Origin: Fuerstiella sp.
GTDB lineage: Bacteria; Planctomycetota; Planctomycetia; Planctomycetales; Planctomycetaceae
NCBI GenBank assembly: GCA_029245955.1
Contig: JAQWOH010000048.1
Span: 124,001-188,000, forward strand
Reading direction: 5' to 3'
Length of the DNA stretch: 64,000 nucleotides
The notes beneath the pieces are model-generated. The model did not search any database. It worked only from the letters and a program-made list of their open reading frames with translations, and was not told the DNA's origin. This document shows, piece by piece, positions 28,140 to 37,449 of this stretch. Every line of letters begins with the position of its first letter. Within the stretch, counting starts at the first letter, position 1. The translations under genes were made by a program, and so were the position numbers.

Positions 28140-28700
28140 ATGGATAACGGCACGGTTTCGCTGGATGGTAGTGCGTTCGAACTTGTCCGCCTACTGACCG
28201 ACTCCGGTCAGAACATCGTCTTTGCCGAAAGCTGCACGGCCGGATTATTGTCAGCCACAATGGGGCGAGTTCCGGGGGTCTCAGGCGTCATGGCGGGCTC
28301 GGCGGTGGTGTATCAGGTCATGACAAAGCATACGTGGTTGGGTGTCAGCGAAAAGCTGTTGCGAGATCCGGGTCCCGTCAGCCGGATCGTCAGCGAACGG
28401 ATGGCGGAGGGGGTCCTTGCGGAAACGCCTCAAGCGACGATTGCTGCCAGCGTCACAGGGCACCTCGGGCCGGCTGCTCCGCCGCATTTGGACGGAATAG
28501 CGTGGTCGACGGTCGCGATTCGCAAAAAGGACGGCATCCGTCTGCATTCGACCCAATTACAGCTAACACCGGCGACAACCGCAATGACTGACGGGCAAAT
28601 GGACGGATTAGCGATTCGGCACGCTCGACAGCAGTCCGCAGTCAAACAGGTGCTTGGTTTCTGTGTGCGAATCACGTCCGCGTGGGACCGTTTTTATTGA
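28140..28700 (+). CDS. pncC: CinA-family nicotinamide-nucleotide amidohydrolase
   Basis: The 186-aa product is a stand-alone CinA C-terminal domain. It shows ESCTAGLLSATMGRVPGVSGVMAGSAVVY, the standard ESCTGG/A...GS motif, and later ASVTGHLGP (usual: GxAGP). Members deamidate NMN to nicotinate mononucleotide and recycle NMN released by NAD-dependent DNA ligase. Here TGHLGP replaces TGIAGP, so activity may be altered. The start codon is preceded by GGGAAGGAAAA. The C-terminus (VRITSAWDRFY) is slightly longer than usual. Confidence 0.88.
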   Translation: MDNGTVSLDGSAFELVRLLTDSGQNIVFAESCTAGLLSATMGRVPGVSGVMAGSAVVYQVMTKHTWLGVSEKLLRDPGPVSRIVSERMAEGVLAETPQATIAASVTGHLGPAAPPHLDGIAWSTVAIRKKDGIRLHSTQLQLTPATTAMTDGQMDGLAIRHARQQSAVKQVLGFCVRITSAWDRFY

Positions 28701-29252
28701 TTTTTTGCTGCAAATAGCCGAAACACGGGGAATGATGGCCGGATACGTAGACCTATGAAATAGCTTCGTGGCATTTGGGAATTCTTGTTGGTACGCTGAT
28801 GCCGTGTTTTATGACGCGTTTTGTGTCGAATATGCGGACTTCAATGACCCGTCTTAATCCCTGTCAAAAACCCTTCGTTTTCTCGTGACGTTCTCTGTCT
28901 CATTCTGGACGTCGTTCGTTTGACCTGTCATTCTAAACACTTCCGAGTGGGGCCCTGTCCTCAGTCTACAGTGGAACCGTCTTGGACGGCTTGTTCGAGT
29001 TCACGTTCGAAGGAGGGGTCTGTTTCCTTCAGGCGCTAAGAAACACAGGCAAAATGCGTCATTGGGGTGGGAAAAGACTCTTTTCGTCTCCAACTTATTA
29101 GCACCTCCTGCACTCGTATTGGTTTGTCTGCAGAAAAACTGCAAGAATGCAGGGTTCGTTGATTGTTCGTTCGTTTTCGTTCCACAAATCGCGAGGAATG
29201 GGACGACAGGCAGATCGTCGAGACTCGACGTCTCACAGATGTGGTGGAATCT
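28701..29252. other. Intergenic region after pncC
   Basis: About 550 bases with no credible gene on either strand. The composition is more T-rich than the neighbours. It probably carries the promoter of the 450-aa exported protein gene. Confidence 0.4.
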
Positions 29253-30605
29253 ATGCCGGTGGAAGTTACTGACAAGAGCCAGGTGTTCAGAAACTGGTTG
29301 ACCATTTTAGCTACCTTCTGCCTCTTGCTGGCAGTTGCCGCCGACGCGTTAGCGACTCAGGAATCGGCGGACACCGAAGGGGGCGACCCGCCGAATCAGG
29401 CCGGGGCAGCGTCGGTCGCCAACAACAACCCCGCAACAGCATACCTGCTAGAACAACAGAAGCTTGTTCGCGATCTGCGACGCCTGCAGAAGTCACTGCT
29501 TACTCCGGAAATTGTGGCAGGTTTTGGTTCTGAGAATCGCGCCTATCGGGGTCTGCTGAGAACTGGAGTGCGTCGCGGTAATGCCAGGGAACTGGAGATT
29601 CTTCAGACATGTCTTAAGTACAGGGCATATTCGCTGTCTGATCCGACTATTCAGAAGGATCCGGGTCTGTTTGAAGCTTCATTCAAGAACCTGTTGCGTG
29701 ACCTCAGCAGTGCTGGCGCACAGATCCTGAATGCCGGCGACAAACAACGTTATCGAGAACTGTTGTGTGGTGAGTTGCTGCCGTTCTTCAATGAACTGTT
29801 AGAGAACAATCTCTATTCTCGTTCCGCAGCACTGGAACTTCTGCTTGATTTTGGCGTTGCTCCGGCCAGGAGCAACCGCGGCATCATCATGTACGATCAG
29901 ATGGATGACATTCTGGTGAAGGTGCTGAGTGACGTCGCACAACCCGACGTCGTCAAAACCCGAGCAGCAAACGTCTGCAAGAAATTTCTTCAGAAGGCGG
30001 ATGTGACGCCCCTGGTTCAAATCACGCTGGCGAATACATTGATCTCAGAACTGCAACGGCCTTTTACCGCGGTTGCCTACCAAAACACTCTGCTGTCTGC
30101 ACTGGACGAGATCGACACCCCCCGTGAACTTGTCGGCCAGAAACGAGCCATCGTGATGCTCGCGGCCACAACAATCATTGAGGACAACACGCGTGACATT
30201 CTGATTCGCTGCCGAGCTGCTCGTGTCCTTGGACGCTGCGGGTTTGATTCGTCGATCGATTTTGACGTGCTGGCCTGGAAAGTGGGGCAGCTGACTCTTG
30301 AATCCGGTGTGCGATTCAATCAGGCAAAGAACAAGAAGGCTCCGAAGTGGCAGCTGTGCGGCTGGCACCTGTATCTTGCTTTTCACCATGAAAAGAAAAA
30401 GGAAACCGAGAAGGGTTTTCTAAACCGAGCCGACAAATCCAAACTTGTTCGCAGCGGCTACGAAGCTTCTCTTCCTGTTATGGTCAAAATGATGCGGCAG
30501 GACGGCGCTGTGTCTGCCACCTCGCTGAACGCATTGAATGGTTGGGAGGGCAAGAACAAGCCCGCAAATCTGAAATTTGACCCAGCGTCTCCTGCGCTTA
30601 AGTAA
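29253..30605 (+). CDS. Exported or anchored alpha-helical protein of unknown function (450 aa)
   Basis: From the ATG at 29253 the protein has a hydrophobic segment (WLTILATFCLLLAVAADALA, about residues 14-33) that acts as a signal or anchor. A long, mostly helical domain follows with LLEQQKLVRDLRRLQKSLLTPEIVAGFGS and repeated two-helix units (AALELLLDFGV, VKTRAANVCKKFLQK, IRCRAARVLGRCGFDS), reminiscent of HEAT-type repeats. The end is a flexible NALNGWEGKNKPANLK tail. I recognise the pattern from other planctomycetes but no named family. No enzymatic motif is visible. Confidence 0.7.
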   Translation: MPVEVTDKSQVFRNWLTILATFCLLLAVAADALATQESADTEGGDPPNQAGAASVANNNPATAYLLEQQKLVRDLRRLQKSLLTPEIVAGFGSENRAYRGLLRTGVRRGNARELEILQTCLKYRAYSLSDPTIQKDPGLFEASFKNLLRDLSSAGAQILNAGDKQRYRELLCGELLPFFNELLENNLYSRSAALELLLDFGVAPARSNRGIIMYDQMDDILVKVLSDVAQPDVVKTRAANVCKKFLQKADVTPLVQITLANTLISELQRPFTAVAYQNTLLSALDEIDTPRELVGQKRAIVMLAATTIIEDNTRDILIRCRAARVLGRCGFDSSIDFDVLAWKVGQLTLESGVRFNQAKNKKAPKWQLCGWHLYLAFHHEKKKETEKGFLNRADKSKLVRSGYEASLPVMVKMMRQDGAVSATSLNALNGWEGKNKPANLKFDPASPALK

Positions 30606-30727
30606 CGGCAGGTTGGCGTCTTTCCCGCAAGCAGCGGACGATTTCGGCATTAACAGGTCGTCAGTCCACGGGAACGCGGTCTGTGCTGCTGAGCGCAAGC
30701 TGGAAAAGGCCATGAAAGATGGGCGTG

Positions 30728-31918
30728 TTACCATTCCGATTCGGCGTCCCGAACGCCAGCGTTCACCTGCTTTTTTGCAGCGGCCGCAATCTTGTTTGCC
30801 GTTGTATGCTGCTCTTCTGTCAACTCTGACACCCGGACCTGCTTCAGCTCGGTCAAGGCCGCTGACGGGCGCTTATGGTGTACCAGCAGAACCTGAGCGA
30901 GTTGGACTCGTACCCACGCAGCGTTGTCAGGGAATCTTTCGACGTACTCTTCCAGATAGATTTCTGCATCGTCCGGCATGTTGGCGCGTAACAGCCCGCC
31001 GGCCAGTTTTTTCAACCGCGACTCATCGAACTGCGAATCAGAGTCTTCCATGCTGAGCGTCAGCATGGCCTCAGAGGCCCCGATGAAGTCGCCGCCGTCG
31101 ATCATTTCGTTGATCCTGTTCAGACGCTTTGAGTTTCGTTTCGACCGATTCGATTCACGCACGTCTTCTTTGACGGAAACGTCGGTCTTGCCAAACATCA
31201 ACTCCGGATTCGCGTAACTCGAGACCGTCGTGCTGGGGTCTGCATACCGTCCGTATTTACCGCTCAACACCCGAAACAGATCCCAGTTCTCACAGTCCAC
31301 CCAGCCCTTCTTCAGGTACACGAACCCCGCTCCAAATCCGATCAGTGCCCCGGACAGATGCAACGCCGAAGTGCCCATTCCCATGTCGTCCAGCAGCGTC
31401 CAGCTGATGACTTCCCAGATCAGATAGAAGCACGCATACCACATGATCGTGATATCAAAAACGAAGACACGAAAGAACAATATCATGAATACCTTCAGCT
31501 CATTCTTCGGGGCCCAGACCAGGCTAATGGCCATCAGGCCCATGATGGCTGAGGAAGCGCCGACTGCTCCGCCGCGGTCCCAGGGCAGCATGATGAGTTG
31601 AATGAGAGCGGCCTGTGAAATGCCAATGGCGAGATACAGCATCAGCATGCGCCACCAGCCGAGTTTGCCTTCAATAACCAGACCGAAGCCCCAGAGAAAG
31701 AACATGTTGCCGATCAGGTGGCTAAATCCTGCATGAGCAAACATCGTGCTTAACCATTCGATCGGGTTGATCGAGCCAAAGTGCAGCACCCACGGCTCAA
31801 GCGATTCTTCTGCACCGAAGCCCGTAACAATAAAACAGACGACGTTTGCCACAATCAACCCGATGGTGGTGATCGGGTAGTGGTACAGCGGAGCGTCGGT
31901 GCCGATTGGTATAAGCAT
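30728..31918 (-). CDS. Rhomboid family intramembrane serine protease with C-terminal helical repeats
   Basis: The 396-aa protein starts MLIPIGTDAPLYHYPITT. Six or seven membrane segments follow, with the rhomboid landmarks: FSHLIGNMFFLWGFG, the active-site serine in GASSAIMG (about residue 122), and the active-site histidine in ALHLSGALIGFGAG. Rhomboids cleave membrane proteins within the bilayer. A soluble C-terminal part (about residues 240-396), with helical repeat character (GDFIGASEAMLTL, DDAEIYLEEYVERFP), may recruit substrates. The adjacent DNA downstream in its transcript is free of genes until the exported protein gene, which is convergent. Confidence 0.92.
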   Translation of the reverse strand: MLIPIGTDAPLYHYPITTIGLIVANVVCFIVTGFGAEESLEPWVLHFGSINPIEWLSTMFAHAGFSHLIGNMFFLWGFGLVIEGKLGWWRMLMLYLAIGISQAALIQLIMLPWDRGGAVGASSAIMGLMAISLVWAPKNELKVFMILFFRVFVFDITIMWYACFYLIWEVISWTLLDDMGMGTSALHLSGALIGFGAGFVYLKKGWVDCENWDLFRVLSGKYGRYADPSTTVSSYANPELMFGKTDVSVKEDVRESNRSKRNSKRLNRINEMIDGGDFIGASEAMLTLSMEDSDSQFDESRLKKLAGGLLRANMPDDAEIYLEEYVERFPDNAAWVRVQLAQVLLVHHKRPSAALTELKQVRVSELTEEQHTTANKIAAAAKKQVNAGVRDAESEW

Positions 31919-31990
31919 ACGACGTATCTGAGATAAGAGGTAAAAACGGCGGAAAGGACAAACGATCACGCAAAGCCTATCTGCAGCTGA

Positions 31991-33153
31991 TTACCAGATA
32001 CAACTAACGGATGTCGATTGTCCGTGGCCTTGAGTTGCCGACAGATACTGAAAGAAATGCGAGTCTGAAACAAGAGGTCTCGGTGACAGTAAGCAGAAAA
32101 GTGCTGCCACCACAGGACAGTGAGCGGATGCCCCGTTCACGAACTGCACTTCTGTCACAGTGCCGTTCGACGATGCCGTGAGTTGAGTTTTCTTTGCCAA
32201 ATCTGCCACTTCGGGTTTTCGGCTTCTGCGCGTACCCGGCTTTGGTGTTGTTCGGACGGATCTGTCTGTCTTTGACGCGACAACACGAGCACGTCGATTT
32301 CCACCGCCAGCATGCTCGGATCGATGGAGTTGGCTTCGATGGCTCGCGCCAACACTGTGCTTCGCGATTCAGCAGAAAGGCGGCTCGCCGAAAGTGTGCG
32401 AAGGCCAGGCCCGCGATCGGGCCATAAGCATACAGCACCGTACCCCATTTCAGATTCCAGCTCAGTGACCAGTTCTTCTACACAGTGGCATGGGCGGGAT
32501 ACTGCGGCAACCAGACTTTGTAATATCCCAGCAGCAGACACAGCAACAGGATGGGACATCCCAGTATCCGCAGGTTATCTCCGGATCGGTTGCGAACTAC
32601 TTCCAGCAGAGACCACGCATTCAACGTGAGTAATAGTTCAATCCTGGACCATGGGTGAGTCAGTGCAAGGCATCCGGCAAACGTCAGCGCCATCCAATAC
32701 CGTTTCTGCAGGGCCATCTACCATGAAGCGGCGACAATGCAGTGATATGTGATTTTGATACCATACCGTCGTCCCATAACGCCAGCACCGTTATGACAAG
32801 CCGATGCTGTGTTGTGCGACGTTTGATCAGTTGCCACGTCAAACCGCCAAAGAATTGGCAGCATGACAATCGTCAGCAGCGAGTAGGCCGCTCCCGGGGT
32901 GATGAGCAGTTGAGTCACAACAGTCCCCGGAACCCAGGGAATCCAGTGAAAATAGATGGTTGGGGCGTTTGCGTCGGCGTCAGACGGATTGGGGCCATAA
33001 CACCCCGTTGTCCCGGTCAGACACCGTTCGTCCGTTCGCGACATAGTACGGTTGGTCGTACTGAATGAAACCAGTTGCTGATTGGCCATTGCCAGCATCG
33101 TGAGCGGCCAGGATTGTCAGCCATGGCCGCAAATCTATCCCAGTCGCCAGCAC
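31991..33153 (-). pseudogene. Decayed polytopic membrane protein gene (glycosyltransferase-39-like)
   Basis: Minus-strand frames can be joined into one former membrane protein. The N-terminal piece reads LTILAAHDAGNGQSATGFIQ then YDQPYYVANGRTVSD, the second PTIYFHWIPWVPGTVVTQLL then ITPGAAYSLLTIVMLPILWR, the third MALTFAGCLALTHPWSR and LLCLLLGYYKVWLPQYPAHA, the fourth VEELVTELESEMGYGAVCLW. Lesions: a frame change near 33000, an in-frame TAG at 32718-32720, and a frame change near 32490. Later parts are unreadable. The QYDQPYYVANGR phrase is typical of large planctomycete membrane proteins related to dolichyl-phosphate-mannose-type glycosyltransferases, but that family call is tentative. Confidence 0.65.
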
Positions 33154-33476
33154 GATCCTTTGGTCAGTGCGCGGTTACGGGTTCGTCGGTTCCGCAATAC
33201 GGCATTCGTGCATCACTGAAGTTTACGACAGATCGTGTTGAGTGGTCGAGGTCGGAGTGGCCCGTTTTTTTTGCAGCATTTCGATGAAATCGATGGCCTG
33301 CTAAGTGGCCCTTGTCCTGACCCGGGCGGTGGATCACGTTTGTCTCAGGAGGGAGTCACGCGGGACGAAAACTGCAGTTTTGGAGAACTCTGCCGATCGG
33401 GGTTCATCGAATTCCGTTGTGCGGCTAACCTTTCTGTCCTGACGTTTTCACTATCGACTGCTGGTGATGAATTCGT
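33154..33476. other. Intergenic region upstream of HAD gene
   Basis: About 320 bases; short frames only. It should contain the promoter for the HAD-type hydrolase gene. Confidence 0.35.
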
Positions 33477-34436
33477 ATGCCGTTGACACTGTCTGAGTAT
33501 GCTGATGCCCTGGCTGAGCGAGATCTGATCTGGCCCCAGGTGCCTGCGCCAAAACCCGTCAAAGCGAAGCCGTCGATTGCTTTGCTACCCGGCGTTCAGG
33601 TGGTGTTGTGGGACGTCTACGGAACGTTGCTGCGGACAGCAGACGGAGGTTTTACGCTGTTTCCGAATCCGGAAGTGCGGCTGCAGGTTGCTCTGGAGAA
33701 GACGATTCTTGAGTTCAACATGTGGAACAGCATGTATCGCAAGCCTGGACCGCCGTGGCAGTCCATGATGCCGCAGTATCGCGATTATGTTGAGCGGGTG
33801 GCCATGGTGCCCACAAAGCTGAAAGGTGACTTCACAGGTGTTGATCTGGTAAGCGTCTGGAAGGCGATTCTTGATCGACTGTTTGACAAGGACTACAAAT
33901 ACGACCAGGGCGTATATGGCAACGAGGACCAGTTGAGTGAGAAAATCGCCTACTTTTTTCACCGTAATCTGCAGGCGACCGAAGCTCGCGCCGGAGCTGT
34001 CAGAGCGATGACAGACCTTGCGGAAGTCGGCGTGACGCAGGGACTTCTGGCGGACGGTCAATCCTTTACGTACGTCCAATTAGTGCAGGCGCTCACAAAA
34101 CAGGGACTTGTGATGCCGATGCGGGAAATTATTCGTACAGAGGCCACGCTGTTCTCCCATCAAATGGCAATTCGCAAGCCGTCTCAATCGCTGTTTCGGC
34201 GGGCGGTGGAACAGCTTGAGGCGATTGGCGTGGCACCTGAACAGACATTACACGTCAGCTGCCGATTGCCGACTGATCTGGTTCCGGCCAAAGCCGTTGG
34301 CATGAAAACCGCGTTGCTGGTGTCTGAAAAAATCGGGCTTGAGGCTCCAGCAGATTTGATCAAAGATTCGCAAACTCGTCCCGACCGGTTGCTGACAGAC
34401 ATCACTCAGATTACATCTGTGGTGCAACCTGGGTGA
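33477..34436 (+). CDS. HAD-superfamily hydrolase
   Basis: The 319-aa protein has the HAD motif I VLWDVYGTLLRT (DxYGTL, nucleophile Asp near residue 45), a helical cap domain and motif II near VGVTQGLLADGQSF. A motif III lysine lies in MAIRKPSQSLFRRAVEQL, and a motif IV region in LHVSCRLPTDLVPAKAVGM. Motif IV has a reduced acid pair compared with the usual GDxxxxD. Such enzymes are mostly phosphatases of small metabolites. It is followed at 163 bases by the FabZ-like gene. Confidence 0.88.
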   Translation: MPLTLSEYADALAERDLIWPQVPAPKPVKAKPSIALLPGVQVVLWDVYGTLLRTADGGFTLFPNPEVRLQVALEKTILEFNMWNSMYRKPGPPWQSMMPQYRDYVERVAMVPTKLKGDFTGVDLVSVWKAILDRLFDKDYKYDQGVYGNEDQLSEKIAYFFHRNLQATEARAGAVRAMTDLAEVGVTQGLLADGQSFTYVQLVQALTKQGLVMPMREIIRTEATLFSHQMAIRKPSQSLFRRAVEQLEAIGVAPEQTLHVSCRLPTDLVPAKAVGMKTALLVSEKIGLEAPADLIKDSQTRPDRLLTDITQITSVVQPG

Positions 34437-34598
34437 CCGAACAATCGGCAGGTTGCGGCGCGTCGATTGGCGCGGGATATTCCAGACAGTTACGACATTT
34501 CCAAGCCGGATCTCCTTGGATCCGGTCGTTTAGCCTAATTTGCGAGCTGTCTTTGTGCCGCTCGCCCAAGAAACCCACGACGAGAAGAGAAAACAGCG

Positions 34599-35093
34599 AT
34601 GCCTTCTTCGCCCTTGGTTGACCTCAGCCAGATTGATTTCAACACCACGCTGTTCGACCTGAACGACATACGACGGGTGAATCCGCAACGTCACGAAATG
34701 GAACAGTTGACGGCGATTGTTCACGTTGATCAGTCGACGCATACAATCATTGGCTATAAGTCTCTTGGAGACAAGGAGTTCTGGAGCGCCGGGCACATGC
34801 CGGGATTCCCTCTGATGCCGGGGGTCGTTCAGTGTGAATGCGCAGCGCAGCTCGGCGGATTCTATGCCCGAAAGTACGACCTGATCGGTGGTGATTACCT
34901 CGGCTTTGGCGGCATGAATGCCGTGAGATTCAGAAAGCCGGTCTTCCCGAACAGCCGGCTGGATCTTGTTGCTCAGGTGACACGCGTGAGAGCCCGAAAA
35001 CTGGCACAATTTCAGTTTCAGGGTTTTGTCGACGGTCAGATGATGTTCGAGGGAGAAATGCTGGGTGTTACCGTCAATCGCGATCAGGTCTAA
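34599..35093 (+). CDS. FabZ-like (3R)-hydroxyacyl-ACP dehydratase
   Basis: The 164-aa protein belongs to the hot-dog fold dehydratases. The catalytic stretch is FWSAGHMPGFPLMPGVVQCECAAQLGG, with the active-site His at about residue 66 and Glu at about 80, the exact FabZ pattern. A short N-terminal extension precedes the fold. It dehydrates 3-hydroxyacyl-ACP in fatty acid synthesis. No other fatty acid genes are nearby, so it may be a second copy with a special role. Confidence 0.88.
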   Translation: MPSSPLVDLSQIDFNTTLFDLNDIRRVNPQRHEMEQLTAIVHVDQSTHTIIGYKSLGDKEFWSAGHMPGFPLMPGVVQCECAAQLGGFYARKYDLIGGDYLGFGGMNAVRFRKPVFPNSRLDLVAQVTRVRARKLAQFQFQGFVDGQMMFEGEMLGVTVNRDQV

Positions 35094-35497
35094 CGCCGGG
35101 ACGCCGTAGCCGACGGTGGCGTGGAAAGCACCGCGAAGGTACAGGTCTTCACCGCCGAGATCGTAGAATGGAATGACGCAGGAGGCACACCCCCGGCGTC
35201 CGACAGATTAACCGGATTAACCGGTCAACCAAGGCCCAGCAGCTAACGTCTGGGCGCATTCTGCAGTCCTCTGCCCATGGCAACGCCGTCCGGCGACTCT
35301 AAGCGAGTTTCTCAGTCCTGCGACGATGGCGAATGCATGGATAATTCGATTGCCTTGCAGCCCGGCATCCGGCAGAATAGCACGAAATGTAGCATCGGCT
35401 AAATTTGAGTCCCGATGAATCCCGGGGCTGTGTACCTCCGGTCCGCCTTTTCCCAGCTCAGGGCCTGTCCTGTGGCAATTTACTGGAGTCAGATTCC
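35094..35497. other. Leader region of the metal ABC transporter operon
   Basis: About 400 bases with no gene. It includes the tandem 9-base repeat at 35206-35230 and ends with the start region of the substrate-binding protein (GGAG upstream of 35498). The operon promoter should lie here. Confidence 0.4.
35206..35230. repeat. Tandem GATTAACCG repeat, possible operator
   Basis: GATTAACCG occurs twice in a row (35206-35214, 35215-35223), followed by a degenerate third unit GTCAACC. The second and third units also form a near-palindrome around ACCGGT (TTAACCGGTCAA). It sits about 270 bases upstream of the transporter start codon. Confidence 0.35.
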
Positions 35498-36562
35498 ATG
35501 AAGTTCACGGCAGATCTTCCACTACGATGTCTTCTGATCACAGCTGTTTTCGGGGCCGGTTGTGCCGACAGCACTGATGTGCCGCTGAATGGTTCGACTG
35601 CTGACGGCACGCGGTATATGGGACCCGGTCCGATTAACGTCGTGTGCACGACGAACATTATCAAAGACCTTGTTCGACAGATCGGCGGCGACCGCGTCGC
35701 AGTCACAGCGATCATGGACGGTCCGGGCATTGATCCTCATTCCTATACTCCGTCACCACAGGATACCAACAAACTGACTGCGGCAGATTTGGTTGTGTAT
35801 TCCGGACTGCATCTGGAAGGCCAGTTCGATGGGCCGCTGGAAAGCCTGAATCACCGTGGAATTCCCGTCATCTGCGTGACTGATGGATTGGCCAATGAGC
35901 AGCCCAGTCGACTCATTCAAACGACAGACGGAATCGCTGATCCGCATGTGTGGTTTGCCCCGGAACTTTGGCTGAGCTGTGGACAGCATCTGGCAGACGA
36001 GCTTTCCGAATTTGACCCGGATGGCAGAGTAGATTATTTGAAGTCTGCTGACGCATTTGCCACACTCATGCGGGCGACCCGAATCGAGGGTGCGAAAATC
36101 ATTGCCTCAGTGCCTGAGCCACGTCGAGTGCTTGTTACGGCTCATGATGCCTTCGAGTATTTCGCCAGAGCCTTTGAGTTTCGTGTGGAAGCCGTTCAGG
36201 GGATTTCGACCGAGAGCAAACCAGGGCTGCGTCGCGTTGATGAACTTGTCACACTTCTAGTCGAAAACAGGATCGCTGCTGTTTTTACTGAGCAAAGTGT
36301 ATCCGACAGAAACATTGCTGCTCTGGTTGCCGGATGCGAAGCTCGGCAACACATGTTGCGCATCGGAGGTCGGCTGTATTCAGACACGGCTGGCCCCGAG
36401 GGAACAGAGCAGGAAACGCTGGCCGGTGCGTTACTGCACAACATCCAACAGATCACAAATGCATTGGGAGCGACGAAGACTGATACTGGTCCAGCTGCTC
36501 CGAACTCAGATACGAATCCATCGCAGTCTGACACGCCAACGGAGGCAGGGGATCCCCAGTGA
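35498..36562 (+). CDS. Metal ABC transporter substrate-binding protein (TroA/ZnuA/MntA-like)
   Basis: The ATG at 35498 is preceded by TGGAG and leads into a signal sequence ending at CADS (GAGC, an imperfect lipobox), so the protein is likely a lipoprotein. The cluster A-I binding-protein features are present: [20 protein letters not shown], the metal-ligand histidines in [13 protein letters not shown] and [12 protein letters not shown], and the acidic ligands later ([14 protein letters not shown] and [11 protein letters not shown]). The C-terminus (about 35 residues) is a Pro/Asp/Thr-rich tail. The family binds Mn, Zn or Fe(II). It is the first gene of a four-gene operon. The metal is inferred as Mn or Fe from the MntR-like domain on the last gene. 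Confidence 0.92.
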   Translation: MKFTADLPLRCLLITAVFGAGCADSTDVPLNGSTADGTRYMGPGPINVVCTTNIIKDLVRQIGGDRVAVTAIMDGPGIDPHSYTPSPQDTNKLTAADLVVYSGLHLEGQFDGPLESLNHRGIPVICVTDGLANEQPSRLIQTTDGIADPHVWFAPELWLSCGQHLADELSEFDPDGRVDYLKSADAFATLMRATRIEGAKIIASVPEPRRVLVTAHDAFEYFARAFEFRVEAVQGISTESKPGLRRVDELVTLLVENRIAAVFTEQSVSDRNIAALVAGCEARQHMLRIGGRLYSDTAGPEGTEQETLAGALLHNIQQITNALGATKTDTGPAAPNSDTNPSQSDTPTEAGDPQ

Positions 36563-37347
36563 CGGAGTCCGCGGAGAATACGAATTCGGCCATTTTTGAC
36601 ATCCACGACATGACGGTCGCTTACGACCGGCGTCCCGTTTTGTGGAATATCGACCTGACGTTGCGCAATCCGGGACTGGTTGCCATCGTTGGGCCGAACG
36701 GAGCCGGAAAAAGCACCATGATTCGGGCGGCGATGGGGCTTGTCCCTATGGTCAGCGGCGCTGTTCGTGCATGGGGTGCGCCCATCAGTAGTCAACTGAC
36801 ACGTATCGGCTACGTTCCTCAGCGAGGCAGTGTGGACTGGGATTTTCCGATCAGTGTGTTCGAAACGGTGTTGATGGGGACCTACGGTTCGCTGGGGTGG
36901 TTTCGGCGGCCCGGCGGCGTGCAGCGAGACCTCACGATGCAGTGCCTTGAGCGGGTTGGCATGCAGGATTTTGCCCAGCGACAAATCGGTCAGTTGTCGG
37001 GTGGACAGCAGCAGCGAGTCTTTCTGGCGCGGGCACTTGCTCAGCAGGCGGAACTGTATTTCATGGATGAACCGATGGCGGGGGTGGACGCGGCCACCGA
37101 GCGCGTTGTCTTTAAGCTGCTGCAGTCGCTGAGTGACGAAGGCCGTACCATTGTGGTGGTCCATCACGATCTGCGAACCGTCTCTGAATATTTTGACGAA
37201 GTTGTACTGCTGAACGTTCGCATTGTTACATCAGGTCCCGTGGCCACGACGTTCACCCCAGCTAATCTTCAGGCCACGTACGGGGGCCGACTGTCGATTC
37301 TCGATACCATGGCCGATGCTGTGCAGAAACAAGTGGAGACAGAGTAA
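36559..37347 (+). CDS. Metal ABC transporter ATP-binding protein
   Basis: Starts with GTG overlapping the TGA of the binding-protein gene by 4 bases. The 262-aa protein contains Walker A (GPNGAGKST), the Q-loop ([19 protein letters not shown], characteristic of MntB/ZnuC-type ATPases), the signature motif [18 protein letters not shown], Walker B ([11 protein letters not shown]) and the H-loop (VVVHHDL). It energises uptake of a divalent metal together with the two permeases that follow. Confidence 0.96.
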   Translation: MTESAENTNSAIFDIHDMTVAYDRRPVLWNIDLTLRNPGLVAIVGPNGAGKSTMIRAAMGLVPMVSGAVRAWGAPISSQLTRIGYVPQRGSVDWDFPISVFETVLMGTYGSLGWFRRPGGVQRDLTMQCLERVGMQDFAQRQIGQLSGGQQQRVFLARALAQQAELYFMDEPMAGVDAATERVVFKLLQSLSDEGRTIVVVHHDLRTVSEYFDEVVLLNVRIVTSGPVATTFTPANLQATYGGRLSILDTMADAVQKQVETE

Positions 37348-37449
37348 TGTGTCTTTCTGGGCGGAAATGGGGATGCGGGTACAACGTGAGGGACTCTGGC
37401 GGGACCCCGGTTGATTCATCACATCTCAAAGACGTGGCGGTCTGAGCGT

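Noticed and set aside
36196-37167. A 323-codon minus-strand open frame
   Set aside because: Antisense to the metal ABC binding protein and ATPase genes; no recognisable motifs.
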